Shown one piece after another: positions 1-7,144 of a stretch of DNA of 22,990 nt; positions within the stretch are counted from its first letter, which is position 1; each line of letters begins with the position of its first letter. A program made the position numbers and the translations under genes. The notes under the pieces were generated by a model, which was not told the origin of the DNA, searched no databases, and was given only the letters and a program-made list of their open reading frames with translations. This stretch comes from an uncultured Gammaproteobacteria bacterium (GTDB lineage: Bacteria; Pseudomonadota; Gammaproteobacteria; Pseudomonadales; UBA5518). The DNA is taken from contig CAIXOY010000397.1 in NCBI GenBank assembly GCA_903921135.1, forward strand, positions 1-22,990, read 5' to 3'.

Positions 1-676
1 CGGCGATCAAGCGCTCCCGTGTGCGCACATGGTGGCGTGCGTAGATCAACTGCGCGCCGATCAGAAGCGCGTTCGCCGCATCCGGTTCGGAGGGATCCAC
101 CCCGATGCAGCGCCAGCCCGCGAAGAGCCCGGGTTCCACCCATGCCGGGTTCAGCAGCACCGTGTCCTCCGACACCTGCGTGACGGCGCTCTTGAGGTGC
201 AGGCAGCCACGCAAGGGCACTGCCTCGACGCGGTACTCCCACGGCGCGAGGAGTTCTCCCAGTTGCGCGATGCCCTCGGCATTGCTGCGTCCGCCAGCGC
301 CCACGAGTATGTGTTTGTCGAGCACCAGCACATCGCCGCCGTCCAGCGTGCCGGGCTCGCGGATATGCAGCAGCTGTCGCCACGGCTGCAGCGCGAGCGC
401 CACGGCAGCGGTTTCCGCGCGCCGCGATGCCGCCCCCGGACGTGTGATCACGGCGCATTCCGGCAGCACTACGGCAGCGTCTTCCACGAAGACGCAGTCG
501 GGCAGATCGGCTGCCGCAGGCAAGGTGATGACATCGAGTCCGAGCCCGCGCAATGCCAGCACGTAGGCGGCGTGTTCACGCTCGGCCTGCTCCATGTCGA
601 TGGGCGTGCGCCCGAGATGCGTCAGTTCGCACTCGGCGAAGCGGGGGCTGATACCCCGGGTGATGGCAATGGGCAT
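1..676 (-). CDS. Dimethylarginine dimethylaminohydrolase (DDAH), C-terminus cut by window edge
   Basis: The first 225 codons are present; the gene continues past position 1. DDAH hydrolyses methylated arginines (asymmetric dimethyl- and monomethyl-arginine) to citrulline plus the methylamine, in the cytoplasm. The translation shows the family's guanidino-binding and catalytic segments: D60 with E65-D66 in LPDCVFVEDAAVV, R85, the GTLDGGDVL loop (109-117) and the catalytic His in LHLKSAVT (H160). These positions fit what I recall of Pseudomonas DDAH almost residue for residue. The nucleophilic Cys near the C-terminus lies outside the window, so activity cannot be confirmed. The start at 676 is preceded by a GGAAGG Shine-Dalgarno about 8 bases upstream. 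The gene is divergent from the LuxR-type regulator. Arginine deiminase-type paralogues are less likely because of the short N-terminus. Confidence 0.9.
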   Translation of the reverse strand, partial: MPIAITRGISPRFAECELTHLGRTPIDMEQAEREHAAYVLALRGLGLDVITLPAAADLPDCVFVEDAAVVLPECAVITRPGAASRRAETAAVALALQPWRQLLHIREPGTLDGGDVLVLDKHILVGAGGRSNAEGIAQLGELLAPWEYRVEAVPLRGCLHLKSAVTQVSEDTVLLNPAWVEPGLFAGWRCIGVDPSEPDAANALLIGAQLIYARHHVRTRERLIA

Positions 677-704
677 GAGCTGAGCCTTCCGGCAAGGGCG
701 CCGG

Positions 705-713
705 ACTATAGCA
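705..713 (-). promoter_or_regulatory. Putative extended -10 promoter for the DDAH gene
   Basis: On the minus strand this reads TGC followed by TATAGT, matching the extended -10 pattern TGnTATAAT at all but one position. It lies about 29 bases upstream of the DDAH start codon, leaving a short leader that contains the SD. No convincing -35 hexamer is visible, as expected for extended -10 promoters. Inferred from sequence only. Confidence 0.45.
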
Positions 714-795
714 TCGCAACAACGGCTGCCCGCAGTCGCCCCTGGTGCGGCACAATGCGCCCGACGTTTCGGGATCCTGGCTGCGGGCACTGCGT

Positions 796-1914
796 ATGAC
801 GGTGGACGATCGCTTCAGCGAGCTGGTGGGACTCATTTACGAGGGGCCCCTCGAGACCAGCCCGTGGTCCGGCTTCCTCTCGCGCCTGAAAACCGAGCTC
901 GATGCGGTTGCCACCACGCTGGTGCTACGCCCTCGCGAGAACGACCGCGCCGGCCTGATCCTTACCCACGGTGGCTCGAGCGAGGGCATCGCGCGCTACC
1001 GCGACGGGCTCTTCATGGCGGATCCCTTCGTGGCCCTGCCACCCGGCGAGGTCGTTGCCCTGCACGAGATCGTGCCGCTCGAGACATTCGAGCAGACAGA
1101 GCTCTACCGGCTGTGCATGGCCCCGGGAGGCCTGTGGGACAGCCTGGGGGCGGACATCCGTATCGATGGCGGGCCCGAGGCGCGGCTGCGCATCGCGCGC
1201 TCACGCGGCGCGCGTACCTTCGGCAAGACCGAAAAGCGCCTCTGTGCGGCACTGCTGCCACACCTCGAACGCGCGATCCGCATTCACCTGCGTTTGCACC
1301 GTACCGAATCCGAGCGTGCGCTCTACGCCGGCGCCGTGGAGCACCTCGCGGTGGGGGCCGTGATCCTCGATGGCAAGGGTGTGGTGTCGGGTGCCAACCA
1401 GATGGCCGCACAACTCCTCGCCCGCCGCGACGGCATCTGGGTCGAAAACGGCACCCTGCGCGTCCACTCCCCCCGCGAGGCAGCGGAGTTGCGCCGGCTC
1501 ACCAACGAGTTGCTCGCCGAACGCAGGGCTGGCCGGCCCGGCGTGGTACAGGCGCTGCGCATCACGCGGCCTTCCGGTCGTGCAGACCTCGGCCTGATCG
1601 TGCGTCCGCTGCCTTCCCAGCCCGAATCCGAAGCATCCGAGTTGCCCGGTCTTGCGGTCTTCATCAGCGATCCCGAGGAGCAGTCCGAGGCGCCCGTGGC
1701 GGTGCTGTCGAAGCTCTTCGGCTTCACACCCACCGAGGCCCAGCTCGCGCTCCGTCTCTCGAACGGCCTGAACCTCGACGAGGTCGCCTCCGCGCTCGGC
1801 ATGAGCCGCAACACGGCGCGCGCGCACCTGCGCTCGGTGTTCACCAAGACCGGCATCAGCCGCCAGAGCGCGCTGGTGCGCCTGATCCTGAAGAGCGTGG
1901 CGTCGCTCGCCTGA
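796..1914 (+). CDS. LuxR-type helix-turn-helix transcriptional regulator
   Basis: A 372-residue regulator. The last ~67 residues form a LuxR/FixJ-type HTH: FTPTEAQLALRLSNGLNLDEVASALGMS followed by RNTARAHLRSVFTKTGISRQ, with the usual TxxE and the recognition helix around S-x-N-T-A/V. The N-terminal ~300 residues begin RFSELVGLIYEGPLE, a pattern typical of a proteobacterial LuxR-solo family with a PAS-like central region (VILDGKGVVSGANQMAAQLL). No autoinducer-binding domain motif or receiver domain is evident, so the ligand is unknown. I chose the ATG at 796 because the family N-terminus starts there; a GTG at 745 would add 17 atypical residues. It is divergent from the DDAH gene and 70 bases upstream of the SDR gene, either of which could be its target. 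Confidence 0.85.
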   Translation: MTVDDRFSELVGLIYEGPLETSPWSGFLSRLKTELDAVATTLVLRPRENDRAGLILTHGGSSEGIARYRDGLFMADPFVALPPGEVVALHEIVPLETFEQTELYRLCMAPGGLWDSLGADIRIDGGPEARLRIARSRGARTFGKTEKRLCAALLPHLERAIRIHLRLHRTESERALYAGAVEHLAVGAVILDGKGVVSGANQMAAQLLARRDGIWVENGTLRVHSPREAAELRRLTNELLAERRAGRPGVVQALRITRPSGRADLGLIVRPLPSQPESEASELPGLAVFISDPEEQSEAPVAVLSKLFGFTPTEAQLALRLSNGLNLDEVASALGMSRNTARAHLRSVFTKTGISRQSALVRLILKSVASLA

Positions 1915-1920
1915 GCGACG
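1901..1920 (+). terminator. Terminator-like hairpin overlapping the luxR-type stop codon
   Basis: CGTCGCTC and GAGCGACG form a perfect 8-bp stem with a GCCT loop, and the stop codon TGA (1912-1914) sits at the loop/stem junction. There is no T-tract after it, so it is not a classical intrinsic terminator. It may act as a weak or factor-assisted terminator, or protect the transcript's 3' end. Confidence 0.35.
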
Positions 1921-1984
1921 GCGTGTAGACTCGCGGCGGCTCGCGACCGCGGAGCATGGCAATAACGAAACCGGAGGAATCCCG

Positions 1985-2740
1985 ATGGGCAAGGTCGACG
2001 GAAAGGTGGCGCTGGTAACGGGCGCAGGGCAGGGTGTGGGGCGCGGTATAGCGCTGGCGTTGGCGGCGGAAGGCGCTCGCATCGCAGTGGTGGGGCGCAC
2101 CGAGGGCAAGCTCCTCGATGCCTGCGCCGAGATACGTGCCCGGGGCGGCGTCGCCGAGCCCATCGTGTGTGACGTCATGGTGGCCGAGGACATCGAGCGC
2201 TGCGTGAAAGCCACGGTCGAGAAATTCGGCACCGTCGATATTCTCATCAACAACGCGCAGGTGGTGCCGCTCGGTCACCTGCTGCAGATCACCGAGTCGC
2301 AGTACCAGGAGGGCATGGATTCCGGCCCGCTCGCCACGCTGCGTTTCATGCGTGCCTGTCATCCCTATCTCAAGGGTGGTGGCTGCATCGTCAACATGGG
2401 CTCTTCCTCGGCCATCCGCTGGGATCCGATCGGCTACGGCGCTTACGCCGCGGCCAAGGAAGCGATCCGCGCGCTCACCCGCGCGGCCGCCTGCGAGTGG
2501 GGCACGGACGGCATCCGTGTGAACTGCGTGCTGCCGCTCGCCATGTCGCCGGCGATGGACGGCTGGATCGCCTCGCGCCCCGAGGAGTCATCGGAGTTCT
2601 TCAAGACCATCCCGCTCGGCTACGTGGGCGATTGCGAGAAAGACATCGGCCGCGCGGTGGTGTTCCTGTGCTGCGAGGACTCGCGCTACCTGACGGGGCA
2701 CTCCATGCCACTCGATGGTGGCCAGGCCTTCATGCGCTGA
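1985..2740 (+). CDS. SDR-family NAD(P)-dependent oxidoreductase
   Basis: A 251-residue classical short-chain dehydrogenase. The nucleotide-binding motif TGAGQGVG (12-19), the NNA segment (89-91) and the catalytic S140/S141, Y154 and K158 (YGAYAAAK) are present. The C-terminal YLTGHSMPLDGGQAFMR is the usual SDR closing strand. Two positions deviate: the NNAG motif reads NNAQ, and the tetrad Asn after helix 4 appears to be Ser (GMDSGP). The start is firm, with GGAGG at 1973-1977, 7 bases before the ATG. The substrate cannot be read from sequence; a steroid, alcohol or acyl substrate is possible. The uppP gene begins 13 bases after the stop, suggesting co-transcription. Confidence 0.9.
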   Translation: MGKVDGKVALVTGAGQGVGRGIALALAAEGARIAVVGRTEGKLLDACAEIRARGGVAEPIVCDVMVAEDIERCVKATVEKFGTVDILINNAQVVPLGHLLQITESQYQEGMDSGPLATLRFMRACHPYLKGGGCIVNMGSSSAIRWDPIGYGAYAAAKEAIRALTRAAACEWGTDGIRVNCVLPLAMSPAMDGWIASRPEESSEFFKTIPLGYVGDCEKDIGRAVVFLCCEDSRYLTGHSMPLDGGQAFMR

Positions 2741-2753
2741 GGCGGCAGGCAAC

Positions 2754-3584
2754 GTGGACGCGTGGACTGCGCTGCAGGCCCTGATTCTCGGGATCGTGGA
2801 GGGACTCACCGAGTTCCTTCCGGTCTCGAGCACCGGCCACCAGATCATCGCCGCTGATCTGCTCGGCTTCGGCGGCGCGCGGGCGCAGGCCTTCAACATC
2901 ATCATCCAGTTCGGCGCGATCCTGGCCGTCGTGTGGGAGTACCGTGCCCGCATTCTCGCGCTGCTGCTGGGTTTGCCGCGGGAGCGCCCGGCGCAGCGTT
3001 TTACCGGCAACGTGCTGCTTGCCTTCTTCCCGGCTGCGGTGGCGGGGGTGCTGTTCTCCGACCTGATACATGCGTGGCTCTTCAACCCTCTCACCGTGGC
3101 AGCGGCGCTCGTGGTGGGCGGCGTGGTGATGCTGTGGGCAGAACGGCGTCCGCACGCCGTGACGGCAGAGACGATGGACGAGCTGCGCTGGACGCATGCG
3201 CTGGCGGTGGGTTGCGCGCAGTGTCTGGCGCTGGTGCCGGGTACTTCGCGTGCAGCGGCCACGATCATCGGCGGCTTGCTGGCGGGGCTCTCGCGGCAGG
3301 CGGCCACCGAGTTCTCGTTCTGGCTGGCGATGCCCACGATGGCAGGCGCGGCGGTGTATTCCGGATGGAAGTACCGCGAACTCTTCGGTGCCGCCGACCT
3401 GCCCGTGTTCGCGCTGGGCTTTGTTACGGCTTTCGTGGTGGCGCGGCTCACAGTGCGCGCGCTGCTCGCCTTCATCGCGGCGCACTCCTACGCGCCCTTC
3501 GCGTGGTACCGCATCGCCTTCGGCGCGTTCATCCTGCTCTCGGCGCAGGCGGGCTGGATCGACTGGAGCGGCGCGACGCACTGA
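2754..3584 (+). CDS. uppP: Undecaprenyl-diphosphatase UppP (BacA family)
   Basis: An integral membrane enzyme that dephosphorylates undecaprenyl diphosphate to recycle the lipid carrier for peptidoglycan and other envelope polymers. With the GTG start at 2754 the protein has 276 residues, the normal length, and begins MDAWTALQALILGIVEGLTE, as family members do. Motif 1 (GIVEGLTEFLPVSSTGH) contains E16, E20 and H29. Motif 2 (PGTSRAAATIIGG) contains the catalytic Arg at about 166. Many hydrophobic segments are visible. An ATG at 2715 is in frame but would overlap the SDR gene and add an atypical N-terminus; GAGG at 2739-2742 serves the GTG start. The gene ends 16 bases from the convergent PLP-enzyme gene. 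Proteins of this family can raise bacitracin tolerance when abundant. Confidence 0.93.
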   Translation: MDAWTALQALILGIVEGLTEFLPVSSTGHQIIAADLLGFGGARAQAFNIIIQFGAILAVVWEYRARILALLLGLPRERPAQRFTGNVLLAFFPAAVAGVLFSDLIHAWLFNPLTVAAALVVGGVVMLWAERRPHAVTAETMDELRWTHALAVGCAQCLALVPGTSRAAATIIGGLLAGLSRQAATEFSFWLAMPTMAGAAVYSGWKYRELFGAADLPVFALGFVTAFVVARLTVRALLAFIAAHSYAPFAWYRIAFGAFILLSAQAGWIDWSGATH

Positions 3585-3600
3585 ACCCCGCCGCGTGGCC

Positions 3601-4722
3601 TCAACCCGCAGCTGCGCGTATTGCCTGATCCAGATCGCGCCACAGATCCTCCACGTCTTCGATCCCCACGCTGAGACGCAGCAACGTTGGCGGGAGATGC
3701 CCCTGCCCGGGCACGGCGGCGCGTCGCTCCATCGTCGATTCCACCGCCCCGAAACTGGTTGCGTGGTGGATGATCCGCGTGTTGCGGCAGCTGCGATCGG
3801 CCAGTGCCGCATCGCCTCGCAGGTCGAAGGAAATCAGCGTGCCGAAGCCCGCGAGCACCCGCCGGGCGACGGCGTGAGTGGGATGTGATGGCAGGCCCGG
3901 GTAGCGAACCCGTGTGACCTGCGGGTGCTGCACCAGGCGTTCGGCCAGTGTCATCGCTGACTGCTGCGCGCGCTCGAGCCGCAGCGCGAGCGTACGCACG
4001 CCGCGCACCGCGAGGAAGGCTTCCAGCGTGCCGGGCGTGGCACCCATCAGTTCCCTTGCGTGCCGCAACGCCTTCAGCAGGGTTTCGTGTTGCGTCGAGG
4101 CGACACCCGCCAGCAGATCCGAATGCCCGCCAATGAATTTTGTGGCCGACTGTATGGACACCGAGGCGCCCATCTCCAGCGGCCGCTGGTTGAGCGGCGT
4201 GGCGAGCGTGCTGTCGACCGCCACAAAGGTTCCCGCCTTGCGCGGCGCGGCGCATATCGCCTGCAGATCGGCCACCGTGAGCAGCGGGTTGGAGGGTGAT
4301 TCCAGCCACACCAGATCCGCCGTGGCACAGGCCGCGATCCAGCCTGCCGTGTCGTCCACAGCGATGCGCTGCACGCGCCAGCGTCCGCGCTCCGCACCGG
4401 CCGCAGCCAGCCCCGCGACGCCCTGGTAGCAGTCATCGGGCAGGGCCACCACGCTGCCCGTGTGCAGCTGATCGAAGACCGCGGCGATGGCCGCCATCCC
4501 CGAGGCAAAGGCCACCGCTTGTCCGGATTCGAGCCCGCCCACGATCTCCTCGAGTGCCTCCCACGTCGGGGTGCCGTCGTCGCGCGCGTACTCGTGCTTG
4601 CCGCCGATGATGAAGTTCGAGGCGGGCACCAGTGGAACGTTCAGCGCGGACCCCGGCTCCGTGGGGCGCCCTGCGCTCACCAGCCGGGTTGCGCGCGCGG
4701 GATGCGAGAGGTCTTTGTGCAT
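3601..4722 (-). CDS. Cys/Met metabolism PLP-dependent enzyme (cystathionine gamma-synthase/lyase type)
   Basis: A 373-residue fold-type I PLP enzyme acting on sulphur amino acids, forming or cleaving the C-gamma to sulphur bond. It shows the cross-subunit phosphate-binding tyrosine (EYARDDGTPTWEALEE, Y45), a glycine-rich AFASGMAAI loop (71-79), the cofactor Asp in VAVDSTLATP (D170), and the Schiff-base lysine in SATKFIGGHSD (K195). The C-terminal RLSVGIEDVEDLWRDLDQA is the family signature. I chose the ATG at 4722 because GAAGGA lies about 8 bases upstream; in-frame extension to 4812 adds Arg/Pro-rich, non-family sequence. Synthase (MetB), gamma-lyase and methionine gamma-lyase cannot be separated by eye. 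There is no neighbouring methionine gene to decide the role. Confidence 0.85.
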   Translation of the reverse strand: MHKDLSHPARATRLVSAGRPTEPGSALNVPLVPASNFIIGGKHEYARDDGTPTWEALEEIVGGLESGQAVAFASGMAAIAAVFDQLHTGSVVALPDDCYQGVAGLAAAGAERGRWRVQRIAVDDTAGWIAACATADLVWLESPSNPLLTVADLQAICAAPRKAGTFVAVDSTLATPLNQRPLEMGASVSIQSATKFIGGHSDLLAGVASTQHETLLKALRHARELMGATPGTLEAFLAVRGVRTLALRLERAQQSAMTLAERLVQHPQVTRVRYPGLPSHPTHAVARRVLAGFGTLISFDLRGDAALADRSCRNTRIIHHATSFGAVESTMERRAAVPGQGHLPPTLLRLSVGIEDVEDLWRDLDQAIRAAAG

Positions 4723-4835
4723 GAGACGGTGTCCTTCGGGTGCGGCGCAAGGATGCGCGCATCGCTGGCGCTGTGCCATTCCCCGGCGGGGTGGGGCGGC
4801 GCCTCCCGACACGCCTGCCGTATCGCTGCGGCGGA

Positions 4836-4864
4836 TTGTCAGCGCTCCCCCGGCACGCTACCTT
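4836..4864 (+). promoter_or_regulatory. Putative sigma-70 promoter of the dioxygenase gene
   Basis: TTGTCA (4836-4841) matches the -35 consensus in five of six positions and is followed, after exactly 17 bases, by TACCTT (4859-4864), a weak -10. It lies in the 177-base divergent gap between the PLP-enzyme gene and the dioxygenase gene, 35 bases before the latter's ATG. Confidence 0.4.
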
Positions 4865-4899
4865 GCGGCCCTGCCCACGAACGCCGGAGACATCGACGC

Positions 4900-5820
4900 A
4901 TGAACGTGAAAAGCCTGGGATACCTGCGCATCGCATCCACCGACATCGCGCGCTGGCGCGAGTACGGCACCGCGATCCTCGGCATGATGCTCGCGCCCAC
5001 CATGCCCGATGACGGCAACGTCTACCTCAAGATGGACGAGCGTCCCTTCCGTTTCGCCATCATTCCGGGTGCTGCAGACCGGCTGCTCTGCGCGGGTTGG
5101 GAACTCGCGGGGCCCGAGGAATTCGACGATGCGCTGGACGAACTCACCGCGGCGGGCGTTGCCTGGGAATTGCTCGATGCCGCCGAGGCCCGCGCCCGTC
5201 GGGTGCGCGCCGTCGTCCGCTTCAGTGATCCTGCCGGCGCCACCGTGGAGCTCTACCACGGCGCCGATCTCGACTACGCGAAGTTCATCTCTCCCTGCGG
5301 CATTCCCGCCTTCGAGACCGGCTTCAACGGCAACATGGGCTTCGGCCACCTCGTGGTGCCGGTGAAGAACCTGCAGGAAACCCGTCGTTTCTATCGCGAA
5401 GTGCTGGGTTTCGGCGACACCGATTACATGCATTTCCACTTCAACCCCGATCCGGCAGATCCGGGGCAGGGGCTGTACTTCATGCATGTCGACAACCCGC
5501 GTCACCACAGCCTCGCGCTCTACGAGGAGCCGGGCGAAAACCCCACGGGCTGCGTGCACACGATGCTCGAGGTGAAGAGCGTGGACGAGGTGGGCTATTG
5601 CCTCGACCGCGTGCAGGCCGCGGGCATTCCCGTGATCTCCACCATGGGCCGTCACACCAACGACCGCATGCTCTCGTTCTACATGCTCACCCCGGGCGGC
5701 TTTGCGATGGAATTCGGCTGCGAGGGGCTCAAGATGGACTGGAACGGCTACACGCCCACGGTGAGCGCGCTGCCGAGCATCTGGGGCCACAAGTTCCAGA
5801 TGGCGGGCGGCGGTCACTGA
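4900..5820 (+). CDS. Extradiol ring-cleavage dioxygenase, BphC/HsaC-like (type I, VOC fold)
   Basis: A 306-residue two-domain vicinal oxygen chelate protein, the usual length for 2,3-dihydroxybiphenyl 1,2-dioxygenase and HsaC-type enzymes. The C-terminal domain keeps the Fe(II) triad: H150 (MGFGHLVVP), H220 (CVHTMLEV) and E271 (GGFAMEFG). The second-sphere His (HHSLALY, H203) and Tyr (SFYMLTP, Y261) are also present, so it should be active in meta-cleavage of a catecholic ring. The N-terminal domain (1-~135) lacks metal ligands, as in the family. The substrate is unknown; bicyclic aromatic or secosteroid catechols are family options. GGAGA at 4886-4890 supports the ATG at 4900. No other ring-degradation genes are adjacent except the SDR about 2 kb away. 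Confidence 0.87.
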   Translation: MNVKSLGYLRIASTDIARWREYGTAILGMMLAPTMPDDGNVYLKMDERPFRFAIIPGAADRLLCAGWELAGPEEFDDALDELTAAGVAWELLDAAEARARRVRAVVRFSDPAGATVELYHGADLDYAKFISPCGIPAFETGFNGNMGFGHLVVPVKNLQETRRFYREVLGFGDTDYMHFHFNPDPADPGQGLYFMHVDNPRHHSLALYEEPGENPTGCVHTMLEVKSVDEVGYCLDRVQAAGIPVISTMGRHTNDRMLSFYMLTPGGFAMEFGCEGLKMDWNGYTPTVSALPSIWGHKFQMAGGGH

Positions 5821-5879
5821 TCCGCGGCTTTGCTGCGGCGCGTATCCGCCTCGTCACCACCCAACCCCGAGGACGCATC

Positions 5880-6410
5880 ATGCGCAGCAGCCTTGTCGCC
5901 CTTTGCCTTGCCGCCGGCAGTGCCCCCCTCCTGGCAGCCTGCCCCGATTTCCTCAATCAGGACGTGAAGCCCCTCGGCAAAACCGACACGGTCAATCTCT
6001 GCGAGCGCTATGCCGGCAAGCCGATGCTGATCGTGAATACCGCGAGCCATTGCGGTTTCACACCGCAGTTCAAAGGCCTCGAGAAACTCTACAAGGCTTA
6101 CCGCGACAAAGGTTTGGTGGTCGCAGGCTTCCCCAGTGACGATTTCAAGCAGGAGGCCGACAGCGCCACCGAGACCGCCAAGGTCTGTTATGTGAACTAC
6201 GGCGTCACCTTCGACATGTACTCCGAGGTCCACGTGAAGGGCAGCGATGCGCACCCGCTGTTCCGCGAACTCGGCGCGAAGACCGAGGAGCCCAGCTGGA
6301 ACTTCAACAAGTACCTCGTCGACAAGGACGGCAACGTGGTCGCGCACTTCGGCTCCATGACCTCGCCGGAGGACAAGGACCTGCAAGCGGCCATCGAAAA
6401 GCTTCTCTGA
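5880..6410 (+). CDS. Exported glutathione-peroxidase-family protein (thiol peroxidase)
   Basis: 176 residues. Residues 1-20 form a signal peptide ending LLAAC, a plausible lipobox with C21 as lipid anchor; cleavage by signal peptidase I is the alternative. The body is a thioredoxin-fold glutathione peroxidase with the peroxidatic Cys in NTASHCGFTPQFKGLEKLY (C58) and the conserved Trp-Asn in PSWNFNKYLVDKDG (W140, N141). It would reduce hydroperoxides in the periplasm or at a membrane surface, using thioredoxin-like donors. The usual FPCNQF segment reads FPSDDF (84-89), so the catalytic Gln and the resolving Cys of that segment are absent; C103 or C41 might substitute. It follows the dioxygenase by 59 bases in the same direction. 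Confidence 0.85.
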   Translation: MRSSLVALCLAAGSAPLLAACPDFLNQDVKPLGKTDTVNLCERYAGKPMLIVNTASHCGFTPQFKGLEKLYKAYRDKGLVVAGFPSDDFKQEADSATETAKVCYVNYGVTFDMYSEVHVKGSDAHPLFRELGAKTEEPSWNFNKYLVDKDGNVVAHFGSMTSPEDKDLQAAIEKLL

Positions 6411-6450
6411 GTCCTGTCGCGTCACCGTAGCCGGTGCTGGCGTTCCGTCT

Positions 6451-6456
6451 TATGAT
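6451..6456 (+). promoter_or_regulatory. Possible -10 element before the lipoprotein/M48 pair
   Basis: TATGAT matches the -10 consensus in five of six positions and lies 37 bases before the lipoprotein ATG. No good -35 hexamer is visible at 16-18 bases. A 12-bp palindrome GATCGGCCGATC (6454-6465) overlaps it and would cover the likely transcription start. Low certainty. Confidence 0.25.
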
Positions 6457-6493
6457 CGGCCGATCGAGGCTGTTCCCCGGAGCCGCAGCGCGC

Positions 6494-7144
6494 ATGTCCC
6501 CTGCAACCATGCTTCTCCTGCTCGCCGGTGCGATCGCACTGGCGGGCTGCACCACCACCAAGATCGACGAGCGGCGCGTGACCTCCGCCTCCGTGAGCAG
6601 CGGTGATGCGGTCGTTGTGCTGGGCCGGCGCCACAGCAGCGACTACGAGACCGAGCCCGATTTCATCCGCTGTGTGGGCCATGGCGTGGAGCGGGCCGGT
6701 GCGAAGGTGCTGCCTGAACTCGAGTTCATGAACAGCTTCTACCCCTGGTTCGAACCCCGCACCGCGCCGATGAGCATCAAGCGCCTCGAGGCGCTGATGC
6801 AGAAACCGCTCTTCGCGCAGAACCTGCGGCAGACGAATCTGCGCTACATCGTGTGGGTCGACGGGCAGACGCAGACGGTCGACAAGGCGGGCTCCATTTC
6901 CTGCGCGGTGGGGCCGGGCGGTGCCGGCTGCATCGGCTTCGGCACCTGGGACGACTCCTCCACCTACGAGGCGAGCGTCTGGGACCTGCAGAAAATGGAC
7001 ACCGTCGCGCAGATCAGCGCAGAGGCCTCCGGGACCTCCTACATGCCCGCGCTGATCGTGCCCGTGCCGCTCATCGCGCGTGTGCAGGCCGCAGCCTGTG
7101 ACGGGCTTGCCGCGCAATTGCAGAAACTCTTCTCCTCGCAATGA
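6494..7144 (+). CDS. Uncharacterised lipoprotein, partner of the M48 protease
   Basis: A 216-residue protein whose first 19 residues (MSPATMLLLLAGAIALAGC) are a lipoprotein signal with lipobox LAGC; the mature protein would be anchored at C19. I do not recognise the rest. It contains a central region (SIKRLEALMQKPLFAQNLRQ followed by LRYIVWVDG) and a Gly/Cys-rich stretch (SCAVGPGGAGCIGFGTW) followed by YEASVWDLQKMDTVAQISAEASG. This resembles the beta-strand pattern of small lipoproteins reporting on a cell-envelope target, but no function can be assigned. I chose the ATG at 6494 because it starts the signal peptide directly and has GGAG 11 bases upstream. Its stop overlaps the M48 start as ATGA, so translation is probably coupled. 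Confidence 0.8.
   Translation: MSPATMLLLLAGAIALAGCTTTKIDERRVTSASVSSGDAVVVLGRRHSSDYETEPDFIRCVGHGVERAGAKVLPELEFMNSFYPWFEPRTAPMSIKRLEALMQKPLFAQNLRQTNLRYIVWVDGQTQTVDKAGSISCAVGPGGAGCIGFGTWDDSSTYEASVWDLQKMDTVAQISAEASGTSYMPALIVPVPLIARVQAAACDGLAAQLQKLFSSQ

Noticed and set aside
745..795. GTG start adding 17 residues to the LuxR-type regulator
   Set aside because: No SD and no family-like sequence; the ATG at 796 begins the usual N-terminus.
29..799. A 256-codon plus-strand frame at the left edge
   Set aside because: It lies opposite the DDAH gene, whose motifs are clear on the minus strand, and it overlaps the start of the LuxR-type gene.
6454..6465. Palindrome GATCGGCCGATC as a regulator site
   Set aside because: A single 12-bp GC-rich palindrome can arise by chance and no partner site is seen; noted only with the possible -10 element.
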